NCBI RefSeq assembly: GCF_043497005.1
Contig: NZ_JBIEKE010000001.1
Span: 186,001-250,000 of the forward strand
Direction: 5' to 3'
From: Halobacillus_A sp043497005
GTDB lineage: Bacteria > Bacillota > Bacilli > Bacillales > Halobacillaceae
DNA length: 64,000 nt
In this document: one piece after another, positions 49,951 through 58,004 of the stretch
How the letters are laid out: every line of letters starts with the position of its first letter
How positions within the stretch are numbered: position 1 is the first letter of the stretch
Notes under the pieces: model-generated
What the model saw: the letters and a program-made list of their open reading frames with translations, nothing else
Databases searched by the model: none
Told to the model about the DNA's origin: nothing
Translations under genes and position numbers: made by a program

Positions 49951-50746
49951 ATGAAACAAAATGTACAAGACACAACCACATTATCCAATGGAGTAAATAT
50001 GCCGGGACTCGGTCTTGGAGTGTTTAAAGTAGAGGAAGGGCCTATCCTTGTGGAAGCTGTAAAATCGGCTATCCGCCACGGTTACCGCAGCATTGATACC
50101 GCAGCCATTTATGGAAGCAGGCGTCGGTCAAGGAATTGCAGAAGGACTTAAAGAAAATGGAGTCGATCGTAAAGATCTTTTTGTAACGTCAAAAGTATGG
50201 AATGACGACCTGGGATATGATGAAACGATCGCTGCTTTTGAAACGAGTCTTAGTAAGCTTGGATTAGATTATTTAGATCTATATTTAATTCACTGGCCGG
50301 TGGAAGGAAAATACAAAGAGGCGTGGCGTGCTCTTGAGACACTGTATAAACAAGGCCGGGTTAAAGCTATTGGTGTTAGTAACTTTCACATTCATCATTT
50401 AGAAGAGGTGATGAAGGACGCAGAGATCTCACCAATGGTTAATCAAGTAGAGCTCCACCCCCGATTGACTCAAAAGGAACTGCACGATTTCTGTCAAAAG
50501 CATGCGATTCAGCTGGAAGCCTGGTCGCCGTTGATGCAGGGGCAGATTCTAGAAAACGAGGTCCTTCAAGACCTGGCTGCTCGATATGGAAAAACAACTG
50601 CTCAAATTATTGTGCGCTGGAACTTGGAGAATGAGATCGTGGTCATTCCTAAATCAACGAAAGAACATCGTATTCTTTCAAATGCGGATGTGTATGATTT
50701 CGAACTGTCTGATGAAGATAGAAATCCAGACAACTTTGATTTTTAA
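49951..50746 (+). pseudogene. Aldo/keto reductase (YvgN-like), frameshifted
   Basis: Two frames together make one aldo/keto reductase. The first (from ATG 49951 after AAAGGAGG) holds GYRSIDTAAIYG; the second continues EAGVGQGIAEGLKENGVDRK. The break falls at about 50108-50115, inside the catalytic Asp/Tyr loop, and a 2- or 5-nt loss would explain it. The other catalytic parts are intact (Lys in VTSKVWND, His in YLIHWPVEGK). Such enzymes reduce methylglyoxal and similar aldehydes with NADPH. It is either inactivated or a sequence error. Confidence 0.8.
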
Positions 50747-50760
50747 TATACACGGACTGG

Positions 50761-50824
50761 TAGAAAATTGAATAAAGCATAAATAATCCGAACGATTTTG
50801 TTAAATCAGTTCGGATTATTTATG
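50761..50824. repeat. Dispersed stem-loop repeat, copy R2
   Basis: AAATTGAATAAAGCATAAAT leads into AATAATCCGAACGATTT and AAATCAGTTCGGATTATT. Same core and flank as R1 (33080) and R3 (59929); probably also the terminator of the reductase. Confidence 0.85.
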
Positions 50825-50838
50825 TTGCATCGTATGCC

Positions 50839-50905
50839 GGGTACCAGGTACCGAAATTCACACTCAGCACTTCGCTCTTTTACAGCTTTCCGGTACCTGC
50901 TACCC
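50839..50905. repeat. Long imperfect hairpin with GGTACC motifs
   Basis: GGGTACCAGGTACCGAAA (50839) pairs with TTTCCGGTACCTGCTACCC (50887) with few mismatches across a 30-nt loop. It sits between the reductase and the convergent cupin gene, where it may end transcription both ways. Confidence 0.6.
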
Positions 50906-50910
50906 TTATG

Positions 50911-51516
50911 CTAGTAAAAATAAGGGTATGGACGATACGGCTGATAGTTCACAGGCTGCTGGTACGGCATCATCTGAGGCTGCTTTTCACAATCCGTATA
51001 AGGTCCGATATAGGTGGTCGGCTTCACAGGAGCAGTTGTTTCTTTCCATTTCTTTTCATCCATGCAATACGTGTGAGCCATTACATTCGCCGGCGTGAAT
51101 TTTAATATATCTGACCCGAGGATAACCTCCGGCGTATCGGCATCAAATATGGCAAGCAGATGTGTATTTTCCTTAGTTGCTGTTTCATAATGCCACCATC
51201 CTTTGGGGACATTCGCCACTTGCCCTGGCGTAATGGAGAAGTTAAGAATCTCCTTCGTAAAAGGGTTTAACATCGATACGACAGCCGCTCCAGATATACA
51301 GTAAACCAATTCAGCGGCATTTTGATGGTAGTGAGGCTCAACGACGTTGCCTGGACTTAAGAAGATATCTAACAGCGATACATTTTGCAGCGTATTTAAT
51401 TGCTGAATGCCTAAAATATTAATATAGTTTTGCTGATCTTTTACAAAAAGCGGACTCTGATTGACGTCAAACGTAAATTGGGCAGATGGGGACGTATAAT
51501 CAATAGAAGAGCTCAT
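50911..51516 (-). CDS. Cupin protein with Pro/Tyr/Gln-rich tail
   Basis: 201 residues. A single cupin barrel at about 40-140, with metal-type histidines in VVEPHYHQNAAELVYCISG and VPKGWWHYE. The tail, from about 175, is rich in Pro, Tyr and Gln (PYQQPVNYQPYRPYPYFY), a composition common in spore-coat and other surface proteins. The domain-plus-tail layout, and its neighbours with LysM and DUF4397 domains, suggest a coat or envelope role. That is inference; the enzyme activity, if any, is unknown. Confidence 0.78.
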   Translation of the reverse strand: MSSSIDYTSPSAQFTFDVNQSPLFVKDQQNYINILGIQQLNTLQNVSLLDIFLSPGNVVEPHYHQNAAELVYCISGAAVVSMLNPFTKEILNFSITPGQVANVPKGWWHYETATKENTHLLAIFDADTPEVILGSDILKFTPANVMAHTYCMDEKKWKETTAPVKPTTYIGPYTDCEKQPQMMPYQQPVNYQPYRPYPYFY

Positions 51517-51544
51517 TCTAATTTCCTCAATTCTTACTTATTAT

Positions 51545-52342
51545 TTAAAATCTTACACTCACCTTCACTAAATCCTGTATACTTCCATCCTTAGCACTTC
51601 TCGTATAGACCCACAATTCCCCGGAAGGAGCAGCAGGCAGGCGTTCAAAATTCAAAGATTCAGAGAACGAACCATAGGAGGGACCGCCGGCAGAGGTTTG
51701 ACCTGCTGTTTCTCGAATAATGTTCTGGCCGCTGCTGTCTTTTAATTGATAGAGAATACTGCCTTCAAAAGCACGTGCGTATCCGCTTAACGTTTGCCCA
51801 TCGCGCACCTTACTTCCGGGAAAAGGGCGGAGAACGATCATATTTCGCGATGATGGATAGGGAATGATTAATTGATAGCCTGGAAAGATCACGTCGGGAG
51901 AAAAGCCGGGCCGGTTTTGATTCGCTTGAAGAACGGCAGATAGAGAGAAGCCAAGCTGCTGAGAAATGCTGTTTAATGTATCGCCTTGCACGACTTCATA
52001 GATAAAAACAGGAACACGAATCACCTGGCCGATGTAAATAAAATCAGGGTGTTGGATTTCAGGGTTTAATCCTTGAATTAAATCGGTACTCGCTGAATAA
52101 TTTTGTGCAAGTTGATAGAGTGTATCTCCCTGGCTGATAATTTGATTGACTTGATTATGATGAAAAACGGGAATGACGAGGACCTGCCCTGGATAGATGA
52201 GACCGGGATCGGTAAAAGGCGGGTAGAGGGCATTAGCCGATTCGATTAAAGGAACTTGACTCCCCAGCCTTGCCGCAATGGAATATAACGTATCGCCCGG
52301 CTGAACCGTATAAATAAAAAAAGACCGATCAACAATTGCCAT
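51545..52342 (-). CDS. Triple-LysM protein with C-terminal Gmad2-like domain
   Basis: 265 residues from ATG 52342 (MAIVDRSFF; GAGGAGTG before it). Three LysM modules: FIYTVQPGDTLYSIAARLGS (about 9-52), INQIISQGDTLYQLAQNYSA-like (about 60-105) and FIYEVVQGDTLNSISQQLGF (about 108-155). The last 95 residues (VLRPFPGSKVRDGQTLSGYA, then GELWVYTRSAKDG) look like the Gmad2 immunoglobulin-like domain of spore-germination proteins. LysM binds peptidoglycan, so it likely attaches to wall or spore cortex. No signal peptide, as in forespore/mother-cell coat proteins. Confidence 0.83.
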   Translation of the reverse strand: MAIVDRSFFIYTVQPGDTLYSIAARLGSQVPLIESANALYPPFTDPGLIYPGQVLVIPVFHHNQVNQIISQGDTLYQLAQNYSASTDLIQGLNPEIQHPDFIYIGQVIRVPVFIYEVVQGDTLNSISQQLGFSLSAVLQANQNRPGFSPDVIFPGYQLIIPYPSSRNMIVLRPFPGSKVRDGQTLSGYARAFEGSILYQLKDSSGQNIIRETAGQTSAGGPSYGSFSESLNFERLPAAPSGELWVYTRSAKDGSIQDLVKVSVRF

Positions 52343-52465
52343 CTGCTTCACTCCTCTGTTTTCAGAGCTGTATGCTCCATCGTATTCGTTTCTTGACATA
52401 GAGGTGAGGAAAGAGTCCAATGAGTTCAAAAAAACCGCTGCCAAGAGGGGACTGCTGAAAAACTG

Positions 52466-52507
52466 AAAACGGTCTGTATGGTTTTATGTCCATACAGACC
52501 GTTTTGT
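52466..52507. terminator. Bidirectional terminator
   Basis: AAAACGGTCTGTATGG and CCATACAGACCGTTTT form a perfect 16-bp stem around TTTTATGT, between the DUF4397 and LysM genes; probably ends the DUF4397 transcript. Confidence 0.8.
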
Positions 52508-52561
52508 CTTAAGGAAACATATATATTTGAAAGCTTTTGTTTCCGTGACCTCTTAAACCTT

Positions 52562-53308
52562 TTATGGCTTTAAGTAAATAGCTTCGAGTGGAGGATCCCC
52601 TCCTGCAAGCCCGACAGCTACAGCCGTATAAGACTGATTAGGATTTAAGGAAACATCCGGAATATCAAGCGCAACGTTAGAAGAACCAGCCACTCGGACT
52701 TCCAAATCTGCCGTGGTGGGTGAAATTGTTACATAACGGGTCGATTTACCGAACGGAACATTACGGAAAAGCACGTCTCCACCTTTTACAGCGATATCAA
52801 CAGCAGGGGCGTCAGGGGATAAGTGCCAGAATTTCAACTTGGCTTTTCCAGGAGAGACTCCTTCACTATCTACAGCAGCCATAAGCTGCAATTCTTCTAC
52901 TGGACCAGCCGCTGCTGCGGTATACATTTTTCCAGAAGCTACCTCTACCATCTGAGATAAAACAGGAGCGCTCGATTCTCCTTCTGGAAATATATCAATT
53001 TGATAGTGGCCCGCCGGCATACTTAAATAATCACTGTATTGTTTGTAAGAAATCCCTTGCAGCACTTGTTGTCCATTTACATAAACATCAACGGCAGGTG
53101 CATCTGGAGAGGCATGCAGGACACGTACCCTCGAATTTCCATCCATACCTAAATTGTTCTGCCGCTGATTCATCAACTGCTGCATGCATTCAAAATGTTT
53201 TTGATAGTAATACATGTGTTTATTCGGATCAATGTACTTATAATAATTTGACATTAAATCATATTGAGCAGCTTGCCGTGCTAGTTGATCGGCGTTTTGA
53301 TGATACAT
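52562..53308 (-). CDS. DUF4397 protein with two tandem repeats
   Basis: 248 residues. Two DUF4397 beta-sandwich units at about 58-150 and 155-245, each opening with LHASPDAPAVDVYVNGQQV or WHLSPDAPAVDIAVKGGDV. The N-terminal 55 residues are His/Tyr/Gln-rich and helical, without a signal peptide. These proteins are often surface-associated and of unknown function. No lipobox or LPXTG anchor. The signal-less N-terminus, like the LysM neighbour, fits spore-coat localisation. Confidence 0.83.
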   Translation of the reverse strand: MYHQNADQLARQAAQYDLMSNYYKYIDPNKHMYYYQKHFECMQQLMNQRQNNLGMDGNSRVRVLHASPDAPAVDVYVNGQQVLQGISYKQYSDYLSMPAGHYQIDIFPEGESSAPVLSQMVEVASGKMYTAAAAGPVEELQLMAAVDSEGVSPGKAKLKFWHLSPDAPAVDIAVKGGDVLFRNVPFGKSTRYVTISPTTADLEVRVAGSSNVALDIPDVSLNPNQSYTAVAVGLAGGDPPLEAIYLKP

Positions 53309-53378
53309 ACGCGTTCTCCTCTCATACGAAGTACCATCAATAGCCTATTCATCCTATGAAAAAAGTAGAGCTTGATGT

Positions 53379-53564
53379 TTAACTGCTGCGGGAAGAAGGG
53401 GCAACCGCATAACCGATTCGACGAGTGATCCACCCGGCTGCTAAAGCGGCTGACACACTAAGCATCAGCTCCTCTGTAAGAGCTTTACCGACTTGATAAC
53501 CGACCGCAATCATAATTCCTGTAATAATACCGATCACCATATGATGACTTTTGTGCTCATTCAC
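53379..53564 (-). CDS. Small membrane protein, unknown
   Basis: About 61 residues with one or two helices (MVIGIITGIMIAVGYQVGKA, then LMLSVSAALAAGWITRRIG). GTG 53564 fits AAAGGAG (9-nt spacing) better than the TTG at 53570. No family recognised. The 53571-53903 gap to the next gene shows only a ribosome site near its right end. Confidence 0.6.
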   Translation of the reverse strand: MNEHKSHHMVIGIITGIMIAVGYQVGKALTEELMLSVSAALAAGWITRRIGYAVAPSSRSS

Positions 53565-53903
53565 TTTCAAAAGCTCCTTTACATGTGTTTGGTTTCAGCT
53601 TTACCACCTCTCCTTTTCCTCATACAAAAACGAATGAATTTAAACAAACGGCAAAACGGCAGCAGAGAAGGAACATTCCAGGGTTGTTTAATTTGTCCAG
53701 GAAATAATTAAATGGCAAGCAGTGGAGATATATCTTTTAAGTCCAGATCCAGCGTCATATGCGACCTGTGGCAGGTGATTTTGTTTCTGCCTTTGTTCTT
53801 CATAGAGTTAAGAATTGACATCTTCTGTAGAAGTGGTATTTTGAAAAGTGTTCCACTTCGGCGTTCGAAGGAAGAAGCAGAATGTAGTTAGGAAAGAAAG
53901 GTT

Positions 53904-54281
53904 ATGGATATGAAAATCATAAAGACAATTATACAACTAGCCGTATTGTACGGCATTTATTTTTTAGGTGAGGGCATCCAGTCTCTCTTGCAGCTCCCGA
54001 TCCCTGGAAGCATCATTGGTCTGCTTCTCCTGTTTACGGGTTTAGCTTTTCACATTGTTCCGGTGGAATGGATTGAAGATGGGGCGCGGTTAATCTTAAC
54101 GTATTTGCCGCTGTTTTTTATTCCGGCTACGGTGGGGGTTATTAACTATCCTGATTTCCTGTCCTGGACAGGAATGCTGCTGGTGATCATTGTCATCATT
54201 AGTACATTGGCCACCATGGCAGCGGCGGGATGGGTCAGCCAGTTCTTCCAGCTGAGACAGAGCAGAAAGGAAGCGAAGTAG
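53904..54281 (+). CDS. lrgA: CidA/LrgA family holin-like protein
   Basis: 125 residues with four helices; FLGEGIQSLLQLPIPGSIIG is the CidA/LrgA signature, with TYLPLFFIPATVGVINYPDF next. With LrgB it forms a membrane pair implicated in murein-hydrolase control, cell lysis or pyruvate transport (PftAB in B. subtilis). No LytS/LytT or CidR regulator is nearby. AAGAAAGG precedes ATG. The next start is 1 bp after its stop. Confidence 0.88.
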   Translation: MDMKIIKTIIQLAVLYGIYFLGEGIQSLLQLPIPGSIIGLLLLFTGLAFHIVPVEWIEDGARLILTYLPLFFIPATVGVINYPDFLSWTGMLLVIIVIISTLATMAAAGWVSQFFQLRQSRKEAK

Positions 54282-54282
54282 T

Positions 54283-54963
54283 ATGTTTGCCATATTCATG
54301 ATTGCTTTTACAATCGGTACCTTTGTATTGATGAGCCGGCTGTACGCTCGCTTGTACAATCCTTTGTTTGTACCTGTGCTTACTTCAACCCTTATCATTG
54401 CTTCGACTCTTGTTATCTTTCAAATCCCGTATGAAAGTTATATGACAGGAGGCAAGTGGATTGATTCATTTCTAGGACCGGCTGTTGTCGCACTGGCCTA
54501 TCCGATGTACCGGCAGAGAAAAGACATTTCCAAATACATGCTTCCGATTATGATGGGCGTGCTGGCCGGGCTGTTTACCGCATTAACGACCGGATACTGG
54601 TTTGCCAAACTGGTTGGGGTGGATCGTACGTTTCTCTTAACGATGATCCCGAAATCGTTAACGACCCCGGTGGCCATTCCCGTGGCTGCTGAAATCGGCG
54701 GTATTCCTTCAATGGCGATTGTTTTCACAATGGTTGCTGGCTTTACCGGGATTGTAGCAGGACCATTGTTCCTTCGATTAATAGGAATAAAAAGTGCGCT
54801 TGGCATGGGAATGGCATTTGGCAGTGCTTCCCATGCGCTTGGAACGTCGAAAGCTTTTGAATACGGACAAGAACATGCTTCGATGAGTTCTGTAGCTATG
54901 AGTTTAAGTGCGGTGTTTGGATCGGTGATCGGGCCGTTATTTGTGTGGATATTCCATATTTAA
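54283..54963 (+). CDS. lrgB: LrgB/CidB family membrane protein
   Basis: 226 residues with about six helices. Family segments: PYESYMTGGKWIDSFLGPAV, PKSLTTPVAIPVAAEIGGIP and GSASHALGTSKAFEYGQEHA. Partner of LrgA in the same operon. GGGA-type ribosome site is poor (GAAGCGAAG), so translation likely depends on coupling to lrgA. Confidence 0.88.
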   Translation: MFAIFMIAFTIGTFVLMSRLYARLYNPLFVPVLTSTLIIASTLVIFQIPYESYMTGGKWIDSFLGPAVVALAYPMYRQRKDISKYMLPIMMGVLAGLFTALTTGYWFAKLVGVDRTFLLTMIPKSLTTPVAIPVAAEIGGIPSMAIVFTMVAGFTGIVAGPLFLRLIGIKSALGMGMAFGSASHALGTSKAFEYGQEHASMSSVAMSLSAVFGSVIGPLFVWIFHI

Positions 54964-54974
54964 TGTAAAACTAT

Positions 54975-55017
54975 GAAAGACCCGAACCATTCTTTGGAAT
55001 TGGCCCGGGTCTTTCGC
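54975..55017 (+). terminator. Intrinsic terminator after lrgB
   Basis: GAAAGACCCG and CGGGTCTTTC form a perfect 10-bp stem between convergent lrgB and the YusW lipoprotein. Confidence 0.75.
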
Positions 55018-55059
55018 TATTTAACAGAAAGGGGCTTGTCACCCACACTCTTTTTTAAT

Positions 55060-55599
55060 TTATTCTTTCTGATATTCTTTTTCTGTGCCGTCTTCAAAAG
55101 TTACGTCCAGCTCGAACTCTTCATAATTGTCATCAAGAGAAAAACCGTCTAGAACTTCTTGAATAACGTCTTCATCTGCTGTTTCTTGATCAAACGTAAA
55201 TTCGTCAAAAACAGGAGCCAGCTCATTCATCGCCTCGTCACCAGACAGGTCTTTGTCATTCATTTCATCATTTAACTCTGCCTCAGTGCCATCATCTTCT
55301 TTTTCATAATCAGCTTCAAAAGACTGATCACTATAATCTACCTCGAGTTCGAAATTTGTGAATGCATAGGAGTGATCTTCACTGCTGTCTCCGCCTTCTT
55401 CACTCGTGCCATTTTCACTGTTTCCTTCTTCTTCACTCATGCCATCTTCATTTTCGCTGGCTCCATTATCACCGCCGCTCTCTTCATTTTCCGAAGTTTC
55501 ATCTTCAGGCGGGTCACTGGTTTCATCGTTATCACCACAGCCAGCCAGGATAAATATGGCCATAAGTGCCATTAATGACATTTTAAAATAAGTATTCAA
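55060..55599 (-). CDS. YusW-like acidic lipoprotein
   Basis: 179 residues. Signal peptide with lipobox LAGC at about 19-22, then an Asp/Glu/Ser/Gly-rich low-complexity linker (about 25-75, for example GDNGASENEDGMSEEEGNSE) and a YusW-type globular domain (YAFTNFELEVDYSDQSFEAD onward). Extracellular lipoprotein of unknown role. The strongly acidic linker fits a halophile. AAAGGAGGAG before its ATG. Confidence 0.83.
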   Translation of the reverse strand: MNTYFKMSLMALMAIFILAGCGDNDETSDPPEDETSENEESGGDNGASENEDGMSEEEGNSENGTSEEGGDSSEDHSYAFTNFELEVDYSDQSFEADYEKEDDGTEAELNDEMNDKDLSGDEAMNELAPVFDEFTFDQETADEDVIQEVLDGFSLDDNYEEFELDVTFEDGTEKEYQKE

Positions 55600-55699
55600 T
55601 TTATACTCCTCCTTTTTGAAACTAAGGGTAGTTTATCCAGTATTACCAATTATAAAACATAAGAATTGGTTCACGGAGAGCTCCCATTGCCTTTCGAAG

Positions 55700-55728
55700 T
55701 TGATTGGTGCAGGATAGAGGAATATAAT
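55700..55728 (+). promoter_or_regulatory. Sigma-A promoter of crcB pair
   Basis: TTGATT (55700-55705), 17-bp spacer, TATAAT (55723-55728). The leader from about 55736 to 55810 contains CCTGCTC...GCGGG pairing followed by a T run just before the crcB ribosome site, but no fluoride-riboswitch core sequence. Confidence 0.65.
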
Positions 55729-55822
55729 GGCTATAGAAATGAAAATCATTCATATAATTGAGTCCTGCTCGTAAGCTTTTTGGCTGCCGGCGGGTTTTTT
55801 TGATAGTAAAGGGGTATTGATC

Positions 55823-56200
55823 ATGGTTTATTTATGGGTGGGAGCCGCAGGTTTCCTGGGTGCATGCCTGCGATATATCATTGGAGTTCTTCTCTATGAT
55901 GTGGATGTCTATTTTCCGTATTCTACATTGTCGGTTAATTTAATCGGCAGTTTCCTGCTGGCATGGTTTACCTTTGAGCTAGTGCATAAATATGCCGTTT
56001 CACCTGCGCTGAAAGCAGCGATTGGAACAGGCTTTGTTGGTTCATTTACCACCTTTTCAACGTTAAGTGTGGAAACGGTGGCGTTATTTGAAAGGGGAAG
56101 CTTTTTATTAGGTCTTCTTTATGTTGCAGTTAGCATTGTAGGCGGACTGTTGTTCTCAAGACTGGGTTATTCTATCGGGAAAAGGAGGGGGACGGTTTGA
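55823..56200 (+). CDS. crcB1: CrcB/Fluc fluoride channel subunit 1
   Basis: About 125 residues with four helices. Fluc motifs: GAAGFLGACLRYIIGVLLYD (N-terminal Gly/Arg), NLIGSFLLAWFTFEL and GFVGSFTTFSTLSVETVAL, the fluoride pore segment. Exports fluoride. ATG 55823 fits AAAGGGG; the TTG at 55817 is inside the spacing. It overlaps subunit 2, as usual for heterodimeric Fluc pairs. Confidence 0.92.
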   Translation: MVYLWVGAAGFLGACLRYIIGVLLYDVDVYFPYSTLSVNLIGSFLLAWFTFELVHKYAVSPALKAAIGTGFVGSFTTFSTLSVETVALFERGSFLLGLLYVAVSIVGGLLFSRLGYSIGKRRGTV

Positions 56201-56562
56201 GCGTCGTTCAATTATTACTTGTCGGGGCTGGGGGATGTGCCGGCGCAATTTTGCGCTTTGCCTTCAGCCAATTTGTGAATAAAAACTATTCCTTTCAATT
56301 GCCTGCAGCTACGCTAATCGTAAATTTAGCCGGCTCCTTCTGCCTGGGACTCATTGTTGGAACGGAAGCCTCTCAAACCATCTATCTTCTGTTCGGAACA
56401 GGGGTGATGGGATCATTAACCACTTTCTCCACTTTTAAATTGGAAGGCATTCAGCTTCATCTCGATAAAAAGTGGAAAACCTTCGTTCTTTATCAAGTTA
56501 TTAGCTATGGCGGCGGAATTTCTCTTGCTTTTCTGGGTTATTTTATTGGGAGAATGTTATAA
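56197..56562 (+). CDS. crcB2: CrcB/Fluc fluoride channel subunit 2
   Basis: 121 residues with four helices: GAGGCAGAILRFAFSQFVNK, NLAGSFCLGLIVGTEAS and GVMGSLTTFSTFKLEGIQLH. Pairs with subunit 1 in a heterodimeric fluoride channel. TTG start in a TTGA overlap with the upstream stop; AAAAGGAGGGGG inside the upstream gene gives a strong ribosome site. Confidence 0.92.
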   Translation: MSVVQLLLVGAGGCAGAILRFAFSQFVNKNYSFQLPAATLIVNLAGSFCLGLIVGTEASQTIYLLFGTGVMGSLTTFSTFKLEGIQLHLDKKWKTFVLYQVISYGGGISLAFLGYFIGRML

Positions 56563-56573
56563 AAAAGCGTCTG

Positions 56574-57932
56574 CTACATTAATCTGGAAATAAAAGCTGT
56601 CGCGATCCCAAAGTAAATCAATAATGATAGAATATCATTAATAGTTGTAATTAAAGGACCGGAAGCCACTGCAGGATCCACTTTAAATTTATATAAAATG
56701 AGTGGAATTACTGTGCCGGCGATCGTGCCAATAATTAATGTCAGCAGCAGGGAAACGCCGACCACTAAACCAAGGGTTATATTGCCGCGCCAGACATAGG
56801 CGATAATCGATATAAGAACGCCGCAAGTCAAACCAATAATAATGCCCACCCATAATTCTCTAAGGATCAATCGTACCACTTGTTTAACATCTAAATCCTC
56901 TGAAACAAGTCCCCGAACGACGACAGCCAGGGACTGTGTCCCTGTATTGCCGGTCATGCCCGCAATCATCGGCATGAAGAAAGCAAGCGCAACCACGGTC
57001 TCTAACGTATTTTCAAATCGACTAATAATACTTCCGGAGATAAGGCCGATAAACAGCAGTAAAATTAACCATGGCAGACGGCGGTAAGCAGCAGTGACCG
57101 GCTTTGTATTAAAGTCAATCGCCTTCCCGGATGCAGATAACTTTTCAATATCTTCATTGGCTTCCTGATAAACCACATCTAATATATCATCTACGGTAAT
57201 GACCCCGACCAGTTTATTATCCTCTTCAACTACGGGTAAGGAGACAAAGTCGTAGCGGCTGATGATACGGGCTACCTCTTCCTGGTCGGTCATGGTTTCA
57301 GTTTTGACGACCCTGCTGAACATGAGATCTTCCACTTTATCCTGAAGCTCACCCAGGATTAAGTCTTTGTAGGAGACAACGCCTACTAACTTTTTGTCAT
57401 CATCGATCACATACAAGTAGTTCAAGTACTCAGCCAGTTCAGCAAAATCCTTCAGCTTTTCCACGGCTTCACGGACCGTATAGTGCTGTGGAATCCATAC
57501 GTAGCGATTGTTCATAATTCTCCCGGCGGTTTCCGGCGGGTAGTTCATTAAGTTCTGGACGACCTGTGATTCCTCATCTTTCATTTCTGATAGCAATTCT
57601 TCAATTTTCTCTGGTTCAAGGTCCGTAAGCAGGGAAGCTAAGTCATCATTCTCCATTAAATCTAACACTTTAGATGATTTCTCTATCCCTAGCTTTTGTA
57701 AAATATTAAGCTGATCTTCTTGCTTAAGTTCTCTCATTAACTCTGTCAGCTGAGCGATTGGCAAATAAAGCAGAAATTTATTGCGGTGCTTCTCAGGAAG
57801 GTGCTGGTACTGCTGAGCCAGGTCATAAGGCTGGAGTTCATCCGCAAGCTCTTGAAAAGCACGCCTTTTTCCGTCTTTAAGTGTTTGAATAAGGGCGAGA
57901 GTGATTTCATTTTCTGTCATCGCTAAAGACAT
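56574..57932 (-). CDS. mgtE: MgtE magnesium transporter
   Basis: About 452 residues. N-terminal MgtE_N helical domain (about 20-130), two CBS domains (about 135-255; VVSYKDLILGE and VITVDDILDVV) and a five-helix pore domain with PMIAGMTGNTGTQSLAVVVR, the selectivity region. Mg2+ channel gated by cytosolic Mg2+ through the N/CBS domains. ATG 57932 fits GGGGGGTC upstream. No M-box riboswitch is visible in the short gap before it. Convergent with crcB2. Confidence 0.94.
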   Translation of the reverse strand: MSLAMTENEITLALIQTLKDGKRRAFQELADELQPYDLAQQYQHLPEKHRNKFLLYLPIAQLTELMRELKQEDQLNILQKLGIEKSSKVLDLMENDDLASLLTDLEPEKIEELLSEMKDEESQVVQNLMNYPPETAGRIMNNRYVWIPQHYTVREAVEKLKDFAELAEYLNYLYVIDDDKKLVGVVSYKDLILGELQDKVEDLMFSRVVKTETMTDQEEVARIISRYDFVSLPVVEEDNKLVGVITVDDILDVVYQEANEDIEKLSASGKAIDFNTKPVTAAYRRLPWLILLLFIGLISGSIISRFENTLETVVALAFFMPMIAGMTGNTGTQSLAVVVRGLVSEDLDVKQVVRLILRELWVGIIIGLTCGVLISIIAYVWRGNITLGLVVGVSLLLTLIIGTIAGTVIPLILYKFKVDPAVASGPLITTINDILSLLIYFGIATAFISRLM

Positions 57933-58004
57933 AGCCTGACCCCCCTGTTTGAATTGTGTCATTAAAGATCTATGTTACCCTGTATTCTCCTTTTACTAAA
58001 CATT

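Noticed and set aside
55730..55822. Fluoride riboswitch
   Set aside because: The crcB-motif core was looked for and not found; only a promoter and a terminator-like hairpin are visible.
57933..58004. M-box magnesium riboswitch before mgtE
   Set aside because: The gap to the upstream gene is about 70 bp, too short for an M-box, and no conserved core is seen.
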